Position numbers and translations under genes: made by a program. A stretch of 64,000 nucleotides of DNA from Ideonella sp. (GTDB lineage: Bacteria > Pseudomonadota > Gammaproteobacteria > Burkholderiales > Burkholderiaceae_C): positions 124,001 through 188,000 of the forward strand of contig JADKIA010000027.1 in assembly GCA_016721465.1 (NCBI GenBank), written 5' to 3'. The notes below the pieces were generated by a model. It did no database searches, was not told where the DNA came from, and saw only the letters and a list, made by a program, of their open reading frames with translations. The first letter of the stretch is position 1. Each line of letters begins with the position of its first letter. Below, piece by piece: positions 8,596-17,540 of this stretch.

Positions 8596-8832
8596 ATGAG
8601 CGCATTGACGGTTCGTCTTCCCGACGACAAACACCAGCGCCTGCGCGCACTGGCCGAGAGCCGGGGCACCACGCTCAATCGCCTGATCGACGAAATGGCC
8701 ACGGTGATGTTGGCCGAGTTCGACGCCGAGACCCGCTTCAAGCTGCGCGCTGCCCGGGGGGCCGGCAAGGCCCGGCGTGGGCTGGCCTTGCTGGACAAGG
8801 CTGCCGCTGCCGCGCCACGCGGCAAGCGGTAG
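8596..8832 (+). CDS. Small ribbon-helix-helix protein (orphan CopG/Arc-type antitoxin)
   Basis: 78 aa with a strong Shine-Dalgarno (AAGGAG, 8 nt before the ATG at 8596). The first 45 residues, SALTVRLPDDKHQRLRALAES followed by GTTLNRLIDEM, fit a ribbon-helix-helix DNA-binding fold. The tail is basic and Ala-rich and ends in APRGKR, almost the same as the KPRGKR end of the neighbouring AbrB antitoxin. No toxin gene follows; the next gene is on the other strand. It may be an orphan antitoxin or a third component of the AbrB-VapC module 61 bp upstream. Confidence 0.7.
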   Translation: MSALTVRLPDDKHQRLRALAESRGTTLNRLIDEMATVMLAEFDAETRFKLRAARGAGKARRGLALLDKAAAAAPRGKR

Positions 8833-8842
8833 CGCGCGGGCC

Positions 8843-10471
8843 TCAAGCCGTCGGCAGCTTGTAGTCCTTGAGCGAATCACGCAGCTTGTTCTTCTGCATC
8901 TTGCCGGTGGCGCCCAGCGGGATGGCGTCGACGAAGACCACGTCGTCCGGGGTCCACCACTTGGCGATCTTGCCGTCGTAGAAGGCCAGCAGTTCCTCGC
9001 GGGTGACTTCGACGCCGGGCTTTTTCACCACCACCAGCAGCGGGCGCTCGTCCCACTTCGGGTGGAAGGCGGCCACGCAGGCCGCCATGGCCACGGCGGG
9101 GTGGGCCATGGCGATGTTCTCCAGGTCGATCGAGCCGATCCACTCGCCGCCGCTCTTGATCACGTCCTTGCTGCGGTCGGTGATGATCATGTAGCCGTCG
9201 GCATCGATCTTGGCCACGTCGCCGGTGGGGAACCAGCCGTCGCGCAGCGGGTCGCCGCCTTCGTTCTTGAAGTAGCTGGCAATGATCCAGGGCCCGCGCA
9301 CCAGCAGGTCGCCCGAGGCCTTGCCGTCCCAGGGCAGTTCGTTGCCCGACTCGTCGACGATCTTCATGTCCACGCCATACAGCGCGCGGCCCTGGGTGGA
9401 CATGACGGCCAGTCGTTCGTCCAGTGTCTGCCCCGGGTGCTTGGACTTGAACGAGGCCGCGGTGCCGATGGGGCTCATCTCGGTCATGCCCCAGGCGTGG
9501 ATCACGCGCACGCCGTAGACCTCGAGGAAGCGGCGGATCATCGCCGGCGGGCAGGCCGAGCCGCCGATGGCGCTGCGGCGCATGGTGCTGAACTTCAGGC
9601 CGTTGGCGTCCACATAGGCCAGCAGGCCCTGCCACACGGTGGGCACGCCGGCCGACAGCGTGACGCCTTCGCTCTCGAACAACTCGTAGAGCGACTTGCC
9701 GTCCAGCCCCGCGCCCGGCAGCACCAGCTTGGCGCCGGTCATCGGCGCGATGTAGACGATGCCCCAGGAGTTGACGTGGAACATCGGCACCACGGGCAGC
9801 ACCACGTCGGCGGCCGAGCAGCCCAGCGCGTCCGGCAGCGCGCCGGCCATGGTGTGCAACACGGTGGAGCGGTGGCTGTAGAGCACGCCCTTGGGATTGC
9901 CGGTGGTGCCCGAGGTGTAGCACAGCGAGCTGGCGGTGTTCTCGTCGAAGCTGGGCCACTCGTAGCGATCATCCTGAGCGTCCAGCAGGTCTTCGTAGCA
10001 CAGCAGGCCGGGCACCTTGTGATCGGCGGGCAGGTGCGCGCGGTCGGTCATGGCCACGTAGTGCTTGACGGCCTTGGTGCGCCCGGCCACGGCCTGGATC
10101 AGCGGCAGGAAGGTCATGTCGAAGAAGATCACCTGGTCTTCTGCGTGGTCGGCGATGTAGGCGATCTGGTCGGGGTGCAGGCGCGGGTTCACGGTGTGCA
10201 GCACCGCGCCCGAGCCGCTGACCGCGTAGTACAGCTCCATGTGGCGGTAGCCGTTCCAGGCCAGGGTGCCCACGCGCTGCCCGGGCGTCACGCCCAGCGC
10301 GGCCAGCGCCTTGGCCATGCGGCGGGCGCGGCTGGCCAGATCGCGGTAGGTGTATCGGTGGATGTCGCCTTCCACGCGGCGCGAGACGATCTGCTGCTCG
10401 CCATGGTGTCGCTCGGCATGCACCAGCAACGACGAGATCAGCAGCGGCTGCTGCATCATTTGACCGAACAT
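8843..10471 (-). CDS. Medium/long-chain acyl-CoA synthetase (AMP-forming)
   Basis: 542 aa from the ATG at 10471 (MFGQMMQQPLL), preceded by GGAG. ANL-superfamily ligase that activates a carboxylic acid as acyl-AMP, then as CoA thioester. Motifs in order: the P-loop-like YTSGTTGNPKG (about residue 185), the A5 motif WGMTEMSPIG, the A7 Asp in DGWFPTGDVAKID, the hinge and A10 lysine in IPLGATGKMQKNKLR. The MQQPLLISSLLVHAERHHG start resembles the DmdB/3-methylmercaptopropionate-CoA ligase and medium-chain fatty acid ligase branch. It is monocistronic here, in contrast to its wall-metabolism neighbours. Exact chain-length preference cannot be read. Confidence 0.85.
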   Translation of the reverse strand: MFGQMMQQPLLISSLLVHAERHHGEQQIVSRRVEGDIHRYTYRDLASRARRMAKALAALGVTPGQRVGTLAWNGYRHMELYYAVSGSGAVLHTVNPRLHPDQIAYIADHAEDQVIFFDMTFLPLIQAVAGRTKAVKHYVAMTDRAHLPADHKVPGLLCYEDLLDAQDDRYEWPSFDENTASSLCYTSGTTGNPKGVLYSHRSTVLHTMAGALPDALGCSAADVVLPVVPMFHVNSWGIVYIAPMTGAKLVLPGAGLDGKSLYELFESEGVTLSAGVPTVWQGLLAYVDANGLKFSTMRRSAIGGSACPPAMIRRFLEVYGVRVIHAWGMTEMSPIGTAASFKSKHPGQTLDERLAVMSTQGRALYGVDMKIVDESGNELPWDGKASGDLLVRGPWIIASYFKNEGGDPLRDGWFPTGDVAKIDADGYMIITDRSKDVIKSGGEWIGSIDLENIAMAHPAVAMAACVAAFHPKWDERPLLVVVKKPGVEVTREELLAFYDGKIAKWWTPDDVVFVDAIPLGATGKMQKNKLRDSLKDYKLPTA

Positions 10472-10642
10472 GTTGGAGTCTCCTGTCTTTGGGGGATCGA
10501 GGTGCGCGGTGAGGCGCAACAAGGCGCAGGTTACCGCATGCCAGTGCCGCCCGGTACCCGTGCGGGGCTGCGCTGGATCAACGGGGCCGCTGCCAGGGCT
10601 GCGCTGCCGGCCTGCCGATGGTGCAGCGTGTCGCGGGGGTGA

Positions 10643-12172
10643 CTACGGCTCGCGGCTGTTGGCCGTGTACAGCCCGCCGCGGGCCACCCAGTCCACCAGC
10701 GCATCGAGCACCGGCCTGCCCTTGCCGGCCTGGTCGTGGTTGATCATCGCGGCCAGGATCCACAGGCGGCCCTGCGCGTCCGGCACATAGCCGGCCAGCG
10801 CCACCACGTTCTTCAGCGTGCCGGTCTTCAGGCGCGCCTGCCCGGCCGCCGGGCTGCCCTTGAGCCGCTCGCCCATGGTGCCATCCACACCGACGGTGGG
10901 CAGGCTCATCTTCAGCTCGCTGGCGAAGGTGCCGGCGTGCGAGGCCTTGAGCAAGGCGGCCATCTGCGCCGGCGTGATGCGCTCGTTGCGCGACAGGCCG
11001 GAGCCGTTGTCCATCACCAGGCCCTCGCTGGGGATGCGGTGCTCGTCGAACCAGCGCTTGACCTCACGCCCGGCCAGCTCGGCGGTGGTGCTGCCGGGTG
11101 CGGTGCCCATGCCAGGCACGCCGAGCTGCAGATAGAGCAGCCGCGTCCAGGCGTTGTCGGAGGTCTTGTTCTGGTGCCGCAACAGTTCGCCCCAGGGGCG
11201 CGATGAGCGGCGGGCCAGCAGGCGCATGGGGCCTCCGGCCACGGTGGCCTGGTCGCTGGCCCGCACCTTGCCAGCCCAACTGCCGCCCAGGGCCTGCCAG
11301 ACGTAGCGCAGGTGGTGCTGGGCGAGCAGGTCGCGCTCGATCAATTGCAGCGGCTCGCGCCGCAGGCAGCCGCGTGGGTAGCCGCTGCGCAAGGTGATGC
11401 GCAGGCTGCCGTCGGCGTCGATGGCCTGCTCGGCCGGGGTCTGCCAGTCGTCGTCCCAGCGGCGGCAGGGGCGCTCGCTGACGGTCATGCGATCCGTGTC
11501 GATGCGGATGCCGGGTAGGGGCGGCAAGACCCGCGCCCGCGCCTTGCCATCCGCGCCGGTGGAATCCAGCTCGATGGTCATCAGGCTTTCGGTGAGGTGC
11601 AGCGCGTCGGGGATGACGTTGTAGCGGGATTCGGGCCACTCGTCGAAGGGCGGCACGCCCAGGTCCATGCGCGCGGGGCGGAACAGGTTGCGGTCGATCA
11701 CGATGTCGCCGGCGATCTCGCGCACACCCTGCCAGCGCAGCTCGGCCAGCAGCGCCCACAGCTGGGGCAGGCCGAGCTCGGGGTCGGCGCCGCCGCGCAG
11801 CACCAGGTCGCCGCGCAGCACATCGCCATCCACGGGTGCCGCGGTGAGCAGCTCGGTGAAGCCGCGGTGGTTGGGCCCCAGGCGATCGAGCGCCACCACC
11901 GTGGTCACCACCTTCATCGTCGAAGCCGGCTGCATCGGGCGGGTGGCCTGGTGCAGCCAGCGCGGCCCCAGACCGGCGGCGGGCATCACCACGGCGGCCA
12001 GGGCATCGGGTGGCAGCTCGGCCTGGCGCAGCGCGGCTTCCACCGGTGTGGGGATCAGGGCCATGCGTGGCTTGGACGGGGGCCGGGCATGGGCCACGAG
12101 GGCGATGCCGCAAGCCAGCAGAGCCGCGGCGAGGGCCTGCCTTCGTGGGGTGCGTGAACGGTGGAGACTCAT
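10643..12172 (-). CDS. dacB: D-alanyl-D-alanine carboxypeptidase/endopeptidase (PBP4 type, DacB)
   Basis: 509 aa with a signal peptide (RRQALAAALLACGIALVAHA). Class C penicillin-binding protein of family S13, which removes terminal D-Ala and cuts DD-cross-links in the periplasm. The three active-site motifs are intact: STMK with Ser84 and Lys87, SDN with Ser338 and Asn340, and KTG starting at Lys449. Between motifs 1 and 2 is the long insert (domains II/III) normal for PBP4. The ATG at 12172 overlaps the stop of the dipeptide ABC ATPase gene (ATGA), so the enzyme is the last gene of the importer's ATPase operon. That link suggests that peptides released by DacB are taken up by the importer. 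Confidence 0.9.
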   Translation of the reverse strand: MSLHRSRTPRRQALAAALLACGIALVAHARPPSKPRMALIPTPVEAALRQAELPPDALAAVVMPAAGLGPRWLHQATRPMQPASTMKVVTTVVALDRLGPNHRGFTELLTAAPVDGDVLRGDLVLRGGADPELGLPQLWALLAELRWQGVREIAGDIVIDRNLFRPARMDLGVPPFDEWPESRYNVIPDALHLTESLMTIELDSTGADGKARARVLPPLPGIRIDTDRMTVSERPCRRWDDDWQTPAEQAIDADGSLRITLRSGYPRGCLRREPLQLIERDLLAQHHLRYVWQALGGSWAGKVRASDQATVAGGPMRLLARRSSRPWGELLRHQNKTSDNAWTRLLYLQLGVPGMGTAPGSTTAELAGREVKRWFDEHRIPSEGLVMDNGSGLSRNERITPAQMAALLKASHAGTFASELKMSLPTVGVDGTMGERLKGSPAAGQARLKTGTLKNVVALAGYVPDAQGRLWILAAMINHDQAGKGRPVLDALVDWVARGGLYTANSREP

Positions 12173-12951
12173 GCGGCATTGTCCCGTCGGAATCCGGCCG
12201 AGGCCAGCATCAGGCTGCGGGTGTAGTCGGCCCGCACGCGGTGCGCGGCCAGGTCGGCTGCGGCGAGTTCTTCCACGGGCCGGCCCTGGTGCATGACCAG
12301 CAGGCGCTCGCACAGGTGCGTCACCACCGCGAGGTCGTGGCTCACCAGGATGAAGCTCAGGCTGCGCTGCGCACGCAGGGCTTCCAGCAGGTTCAGCACC
12401 TCGGCCTGCACCGACGCATCCAGCGCCGAGGTGGGCTCGTCGAGCAGCAGGATCTGCGGCTCCAGGATCAATGCGCGGGCGATGGCAATGCGCTGGCGCT
12501 GCCCGCCGGACAACTGGTGCGGGTAGCGGAAGCGAAAGCCGTCGGCCAAGCCCACGTCGGCCAGCGCCTGCTCGATGCGCGCCTGGGCATCGCCAATGCC
12601 ATGGATGGCGAGCGGCTCGGCCAGCAGGCGGTCCACGGTTTGACGCGGGTGCAGTGAGCCATAGGGGTCCTGGAACACCATCTGCACGCGGCGGCGGAAG
12701 GCCTTGCTGCCAGGCTCGGGCAGCTTGGCCGCACCGGTGAGCGCGACACGGCCCATCGCCATGGGCGCCAGCCCGCACAGCGCGCGCAGCACCGTGGACT
12801 TGCCCGAGCCCGATTCGCCGACGATGCCGAAGCTCTCGCCTGGCGCCACGTTCAGCGAAAGGTCGTCCACCGCCACGAAGCCGTCGTACACCACGCGCAG
12901 GTGTTCAGCGTGCAGGCCCAGCGCCGGCGTGGCCACGATGGTCGCCGTCAC
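12169..12951 (-). CDS. Peptide ABC importer, ATP-binding protein 2 (DppF/OppF type)
   Basis: 260 aa if it starts at the GTG at 12951, which overlaps the stop of the upstream ATPase (GTGA); a GTG at 12960 is also in frame. It has Walker A GESGSGKST, Q-loop QMVFQDPYGSLHP, signature LSGGQRQR and Walker B ILLLDEPTSALD, then the H-loop SHD. These match the second ATPase of dipeptide/oligopeptide importers. The typical oligopeptide C-terminal extension with the Fe-S cysteines is short or absent. The gene lies between the DppD-like ATPase and dacB in one operon. The matching permeases and binding protein are 5 kb away on the same strand (18606-22146). Confidence 0.88.
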   Translation of the reverse strand: MTATIVATPALGLHAEHLRVVYDGFVAVDDLSLNVAPGESFGIVGESGSGKSTVLRALCGLAPMAMGRVALTGAAKLPEPGSKAFRRRVQMVFQDPYGSLHPRQTVDRLLAEPLAIHGIGDAQARIEQALADVGLADGFRFRYPHQLSGGQRQRIAIARALILEPQILLLDEPTSALDASVQAEVLNLLEALRAQRSLSFILVSHDLAVVTHLCERLLVMHQGRPVEELAAADLAAHRVRADYTRSLMLASAGFRRDNAA

Positions 12952-13802
12952 AGCGACCACTCCACCTGCCGCACCAGCACGGGCAGCGGATGCCGCGCAG
13001 AACCCAGCTGGGGCAGGCAGTCGAGCAGGCCGCGGGTGTAGGGGTGCCGGGCCTCGTGCAGACGGCCGGATGCCAGTTCCTCGACCACCCGCCCGGCATA
13101 CATCACCAGCACTCGGTCGCAGAAGGACGCGACCAGGCGCAGGTCGTGCGAGATGAAGATCAGGCCCATGCCGCGTTGGGCGACGAGCTGGTCGAGGATG
13201 CGCAGCACCTGCAGCTGCACGGTGACGTCCAGCGCAGAGGTGGGCTCGTCGGCGATCAGCAGCTCGGGCCCGGCGATCAGCATCATCGCGATCATCGCGC
13301 GCTGGCCCATGCCGCCCGAGACCTCGTGTGGATACAGGCCCGCCACCCGCGCCGGCAGGTCGATCTGCACATCGGCCAGCGCGGCGAGCATGCGCTCGCG
13401 CGCTTCGGCTTGCGTCAGACGTTGGTGCGTGCGCAGCGTCTCCTCGATCTGCGCGCCGATGGTCATCACCGGGTTGAGCGAGAACTTCGGGTCTTGCAGC
13501 ACCATGGCCATGTGGCCACCGCGCAGCGCGCGGCGCTGCTCGGGGGGGCAGTCGAGCAGGTCGATGTCCTTGAAGCGCAGCTGGGTCGCCTGGACCTGTC
13601 CGCCGGGCGCCGTCAGGCCCAGTATGGCGCGCCCCGTCTGGCTCTTGCCCGAGCCCGACTCACCGACGATGCCCAGCCGTTCACGTCCCAGCGTGAACGA
13701 CACGCCGCGCACCACTTCGCTGAGGCCGCCATCGCGCGTCGGGTAGGCCACGCGAAGGGCCTCGACGGTGAGCAGGGGGGCGGCGGCCGCGGGGTCGAGC
13801 AT
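12948..13802 (-). CDS. Peptide ABC importer, ATP-binding protein 1 (DppD/OppD type)
   Basis: 284 aa, ATG at 13802. Motifs: Walker A GESGSGKSQTG (Gln after Ser instead of the usual Thr), Q-loop MVLQDPKFSLNP, signature VSGGMGQR, Walker B ELLIADEPTSALD and H-loop SHD. The C-terminal part, YAGRVVEELASGRLHEARHPYTRGLLDCLPQLG, is the family-specific oligopeptide/dipeptide extension. Together with the next gene it forms the heterodimeric motor of a Dpp-type importer. It is the first gene of a three-gene operon ending with dacB. No permease or binding protein is adjacent, which is unusual and is explained if the operon was split from the block at 18.6-22.1 kb. Confidence 0.88.
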   Translation of the reverse strand: MLDPAAAAPLLTVEALRVAYPTRDGGLSEVVRGVSFTLGRERLGIVGESGSGKSQTGRAILGLTAPGGQVQATQLRFKDIDLLDCPPEQRRALRGGHMAMVLQDPKFSLNPVMTIGAQIEETLRTHQRLTQAEARERMLAALADVQIDLPARVAGLYPHEVSGGMGQRAMIAMMLIAGPELLIADEPTSALDVTVQLQVLRILDQLVAQRGMGLIFISHDLRLVASFCDRVLVMYAGRVVEELASGRLHEARHPYTRGLLDCLPQLGSARHPLPVLVRQVEWSL

Positions 13803-13849
13803 GCCGCATTAAACAACGGCCTTGGGCAAGGGCAAGCCGCCGCTGGAGG

Positions 13850-14842
13850 TCAGAACTGCATTTTCAGTCCGGCACCCAGGGCCCAGGCACGCCCGCGTGC
13901 GAGCAACGGATCCTTGCGCGGCCAGAAATGACCGACCACCAGCTCGCCCAGCAACCAGTCCTTGTAGACCGGTTGTTCCCACTTGGTCTGCAGGCCATAG
14001 TCCGACAGGCCCAGGCCCGATTTCGTCTGGCCACTGGCCAGTGCCTCCAAGGACAGCAGGCGTTGCCCGCCCATCGATTGGTAAGCGCCCACGACGCTGG
14101 ACCACTCAAAGGTCTTCGATTGCTGGGTGACCGTTGCGGCGGTCAGCCAACGGGCCACCAGGGTCGGTGAAACCACGTGGTCATAGGACAGCGCCGTGGT
14201 CGACCCGAGGTGATCGGAGAGCGACCAGAACACGGTCTGTCGAAACTCGAGCAGGTCGACCGGGCTCAATTCCCAGGGATGGCGATACCGCACCTGCGCA
14301 TAGGGCTTCAGCCCGCCGCGGAATCCGAGCCGGAAGTCGACCGACTCGTGCAGTGCAAAGCCGAAGCCGGCGAAGAACGCCTGGCTCGCCGCCGTCTCTG
14401 TCAACAGGCGTTGCTGGCGCGAAAACACGCCCGGCGTGTCGGTGAGCAACTCACGCTGATTGTCGCGGCCGAAGAACAGGTAGGTGCTCTGCTCGAGGTT
14501 GGGCAAACGGAAGCGCGCATTGAACCGGACCTTGATGTCCATCGATTCGTCCTGGCGCTTGAGCAAGCCGACGCTGAACCGGCCGTCGCTGACCTGGCCG
14601 CCTTCCCTGAAGGGCTTGTCGCCGAACCAGCTGTCGACGCCGCTGGCCAGCCATTCGGCGCTCGAGCGCACCGACAGACGCGTGGATTCCCACACCTCCA
14701 CGTTTTCTGCCGGCGGCGGTGCGGTTGCGCTCGGGGCTGCCCGCGCCTGTGCGCGAACGGGCAACGAGACGGACAGCGGCGCGAAGACAGCCAATGTCAG
14801 CGAAAGCAGCGTGCCAAGAAGACTCGAACCGAACCAGCGCAT
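13850..14842 (-). CDS. Uncharacterised outer-membrane beta-barrel-like protein
   Basis: 330 aa, not matched to a named family. It has a signal peptide (about residues 1-32, ending VRAQA). The mature part is rich in alternating hydrophobic/aromatic strands separated by short polar turns, for example DIKVRFNARFRLP, VDFRLGFRGGLKPYAQVRYRH, SVVGAYQSM and AWALGAGLKMQF. The last residue is Phe after alternating residues, the C-terminal signature of outer-membrane barrels. An outer-membrane protein of about 12-14 strands is therefore likely. It lies 77 bp downstream of the subtilase gene (14920-17271) on the same strand and may be co-transcribed with it. No catalytic motif was seen. Confidence 0.6.
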   Translation of the reverse strand: MRWFGSSLLGTLLSLTLAVFAPLSVSLPVRAQARAAPSATAPPPAENVEVWESTRLSVRSSAEWLASGVDSWFGDKPFREGGQVSDGRFSVGLLKRQDESMDIKVRFNARFRLPNLEQSTYLFFGRDNQRELLTDTPGVFSRQQRLLTETAASQAFFAGFGFALHESVDFRLGFRGGLKPYAQVRYRHPWELSPVDLLEFRQTVFWSLSDHLGSTTALSYDHVVSPTLVARWLTAATVTQQSKTFEWSSVVGAYQSMGGQRLLSLEALASGQTKSGLGLSDYGLQTKWEQPVYKDWLLGELVVGHFWPRKDPLLARGRAWALGAGLKMQF

Positions 14843-14919
14843 GCGCTACTTTAGTCGCCAACGCGAGCCGGGCGCTGTGCTCCAGCGCACATTGGAGTGG
14901 CCGCTCCATCAGTCCGCGT

Positions 14920-17271
14920 TCACTCGCCGACCAGGCCGCCGAGCGTGTTGTATTGAATGCCCGTGGCTTGGCCACCTTTGGCTTGCGCCAGCAGCGACGA
15001 ACCACCCGTGGCGATGGACGTCAGCGGATTGCCTTCGCTGAGCACCAGACCTTCGCTGAGCACCAGCCCTTCGCTGAGCACCAGGCCCTCGCTGAGCACC
15101 AGGCCTTCGCTGAGCACCAGCCCTTCGCTGAGCACCAGGCCCTCGCTGAGCACCAGGCCCCCGCTGAGCACGATGCCCTGTCCGAGCATGCTGCCGCTGC
15201 CGCTGACCAGCCAGGCCGACAGCGTGGTGTTGGGGATGAACACCCCGGTCTTGCCGACCAGCGAGCTGGTGCCGACCAGCGAGTTCGCCTTCACCACGCC
15301 GGAGGTCAGCAGGGTCTGGCTCGGCGCGGCACTGTCGGAGAAGCCCTTGGCATAGGTGTTCGACGCGATGCCGGCGCCCGACCAGTACTCCACCTGGCGT
15401 TTGCGCACGACGTTGCCGACCCAGGTGGTGCGGGGGTCCCAGATCGGTTGGTACTTCGTGAACAGCGCGCTGCCGCTGACCACGTGGTTGCCACCGACGA
15501 AGGCCAGTCGCGACCAGTTGAATCCGGCGCCGCTGATGGTCGAGGACTGCGCCGGCATCGAATGACCCGAGGCCAGCAGCCAGGCGCCTGCGCTCAAGCT
15601 GCCGGAGGCCACCGCGCTGGCGATGTCGGTGCGCAGCACCTTGGCCAGGGCCACCGCGCCGCTGATGTTGAGCAGGCCCGCGCCCTGCTCGACCAGGCTG
15701 TAGCCGGGCAGCGGTTGGGCGGTGTACTGCAGGATGGCCTTGATCAGTGGTGGCGTCAGGCCGGCATTGGCCTGCAGCAGCAGCGCCACCGCGCCCGCCA
15801 CCGCCGGCGCCGAGATCGAGGTGCCACTCAAGATCATCTGCGTTTCCGGATAGGTCTGCGTGATGCCCAGAGGCGTCACCAACGAGCTGGTGAAGTTGTT
15901 GGCCAGGTAGTTCCAGTTCGGCGAGCTGCTCGAGGCCTTGGTGGCCATCGCACTGACGATCTTGTTGCCCGGCGCCACGAGATCGGGCTTGAGCAGGTTG
16001 TCGACCACGCGCAGGCCATCGGCGTCGGTGTACGAAGCCCGGGTCGGCCCGCGTGAGCTGAAGTTGTTGACGACATCGTCGCCGCGTGACACGGTGTCCT
16101 TGGTGTTGACCGAACCCACGGTGATCACCGACGGGTCGTTGCCCGGTGCGCTGATCGCACCGTAGATCGTCTGACCCGTGGTCGCCAGGCCGAAGTTGCC
16201 GCCGGCCACCACCACGGTGATGCCCGCGGCCGTCGCGCTGCGAACGGCAACGCACAGCGGGTCGGTCTGCCAGCTCTGGGTCGAATTGGCGGCCAGGCTC
16301 ACGTTGAGCACGCGGATGTTGTATTCCTTGGCGTGGTAGATCACCCACTGGATGCCTTCGAGCGCGTCGCTCAGCGTGCCGAAGCCGTAGTCGTCGAGCA
16401 CCTTCACGTCGTAGACGTTGGCGTTCGGCGCGATGCCGGTGGTGTCGGGCGTGCCGGCGGCGTAGTACCTGGCGCGGCCGGCGGCCACCGAGGCCACATG
16501 CGTGCCATGGCCGTAGCCGTCCTGCGTCGCGGCGCTGTCGTTGGCGATCTGCGCTTCGTAGCTCGCCAGCGCCGCGCTGCCCGGGGCCAGCGACGTGGTG
16601 CCGCTCACGCCAGTGGTCCAGTTGGCCAGCGTGTTGTTGAGCATGTTGACGTTGCGCTTGACGCGGCTGACAGCGCTGCTGTTGAAGAAGCCTTCATGCA
16701 CCTTCATGACGCCCGAGTCGAGCACCGCGATGCCGATGCCACTGCCGTCCAGCCCCGAGTAGCTGGTCTTCGTGCTGCCGGTGCGCACGTTGCTGGCCAG
16801 CGCGCCGGTGATCGACTCCAGCGTGCTGGCCGTGCGCCGCGTGACCCGGTTGGGCGTGACACTGAGCACATCGCTGCGCTGAGACAAGGCCGGCACGCCG
16901 CTGGCCTCGAGCTGCACGGTCAGCGCATGCACCGCGGGGTGCACGGCGTGAACCGTCCCGCCGAGGGCCTTGACCGCCGCGCGAAGCTCGGTCATTTCGG
17001 GGTCGGCCGAGGTGCCGACGACGATCACCTGAACCTGGCGCACCCCGTTGACGTCGCGCGCCCACCGGGCTCTCGGCGAGCCCGTCGTGTTGAGTTCGTC
17101 GCTCAGGTCGCGGGCCACCTTGGCGGCGCGGGTCGCGGCCGGCGACTGTGCCCAGGCGGCGTGGTGTTCGAGTGCCGGCACCAGCAGGGCCAGAGATGCC
17201 AACGTGAGTGTCAGGACTCGGCGCGATCGGTGGTTCCCGAACAACGCAAGGAAGGGTGTCAGCAATTTCAC
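14920..17271 (-). CDS. Secreted subtilase (S8 peptidase) with C-terminal LVLSEG repeats
   Basis: 783 aa from the GTG at 17271, which has a GGAG Shine-Dalgarno 6 nt upstream; an ATG at 17337 lacks one. A signal peptide follows (TLTLASLALLVPALEHHAAWAQ), then an I9-like propeptide, and a subtilase domain with Asp185 (IAVLDSGV), His255 (GYGHGTHVAS) and Ser485 (LSGTSISAPAVAG), a complete triad. A PA-like or spacer segment lies between His and Ser (LKPDLVAPG follows). The C-terminal 250 residues are Ser/Gly/Ala-rich and include a run of 18-bp repeats coding LSEGLV (see 15032-15193). The end, TLGGLVGE, shows no sorting signal. It is divergent from a diguanylate cyclase gene. Secretion and self-processing are inferred from the family. 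Confidence 0.88.
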   Translation of the reverse strand: MKLLTPFLALFGNHRSRRVLTLTLASLALLVPALEHHAAWAQSPAATRAAKVARDLSDELNTTGSPRARWARDVNGVRQVQVIVVGTSADPEMTELRAAVKALGGTVHAVHPAVHALTVQLEASGVPALSQRSDVLSVTPNRVTRRTASTLESITGALASNVRTGSTKTSYSGLDGSGIGIAVLDSGVMKVHEGFFNSSAVSRVKRNVNMLNNTLANWTTGVSGTTSLAPGSAALASYEAQIANDSAATQDGYGHGTHVASVAAGRARYYAAGTPDTTGIAPNANVYDVKVLDDYGFGTLSDALEGIQWVIYHAKEYNIRVLNVSLAANSTQSWQTDPLCVAVRSATAAGITVVVAGGNFGLATTGQTIYGAISAPGNDPSVITVGSVNTKDTVSRGDDVVNNFSSRGPTRASYTDADGLRVVDNLLKPDLVAPGNKIVSAMATKASSSSPNWNYLANNFTSSLVTPLGITQTYPETQMILSGTSISAPAVAGAVALLLQANAGLTPPLIKAILQYTAQPLPGYSLVEQGAGLLNISGAVALAKVLRTDIASAVASGSLSAGAWLLASGHSMPAQSSTISGAGFNWSRLAFVGGNHVVSGSALFTKYQPIWDPRTTWVGNVVRKRQVEYWSGAGIASNTYAKGFSDSAAPSQTLLTSGVVKANSLVGTSSLVGKTGVFIPNTTLSAWLVSGSGSMLGQGIVLSGGLVLSEGLVLSEGLVLSEGLVLSEGLVLSEGLVLSEGLVLSEGNPLTSIATGGSSLLAQAKGGQATGIQYNTLGGLVGE
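15032..15193 (-). repeat. Tandem 18-bp repeats coding the hexapeptide LSEGLV
   Basis: Seven near-identical 18-bp units (15032-15157) followed by two degenerate ones (15158-15193). On the coding strand each unit reads leu-ser-glu-gly-leu-val. Differences are single bases at the ends of units, mostly silent, so the array looks young or homogenised. The period of six residues could form a regular beta-solenoid-like turn. Confidence 0.95.
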
Positions 17272-17540
17272 GGGGTACTCCGGCGGCTTGGATTCGAACG
17301 TAACGCGGTGTAATCCGCGATGGCCGAAGCATCTCAACTGGCGGGTGAAAAGGGGGCATTCGCGGCGATCGAACGTGACGCATTCGATGCAGATATTTCA
17401 CGTGTGACCGCGTGTATTCGACCGCTCGGCACCACCGCGCGCGACTTGAGGGCGGGTTTCGTGAAGCAGTGCGCGGGTCGTGCGCAGCCCGTTGCACGCG
17501 CGGAGACCCCGTATCATCGGGCCGATCTTGCGAACCAACC

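Noticed and set aside
15032..15193. CRISPR-like repeats
   Set aside because: Units are contiguous, 18 bp, without spacers, in frame with the subtilase and encode a hexapeptide.
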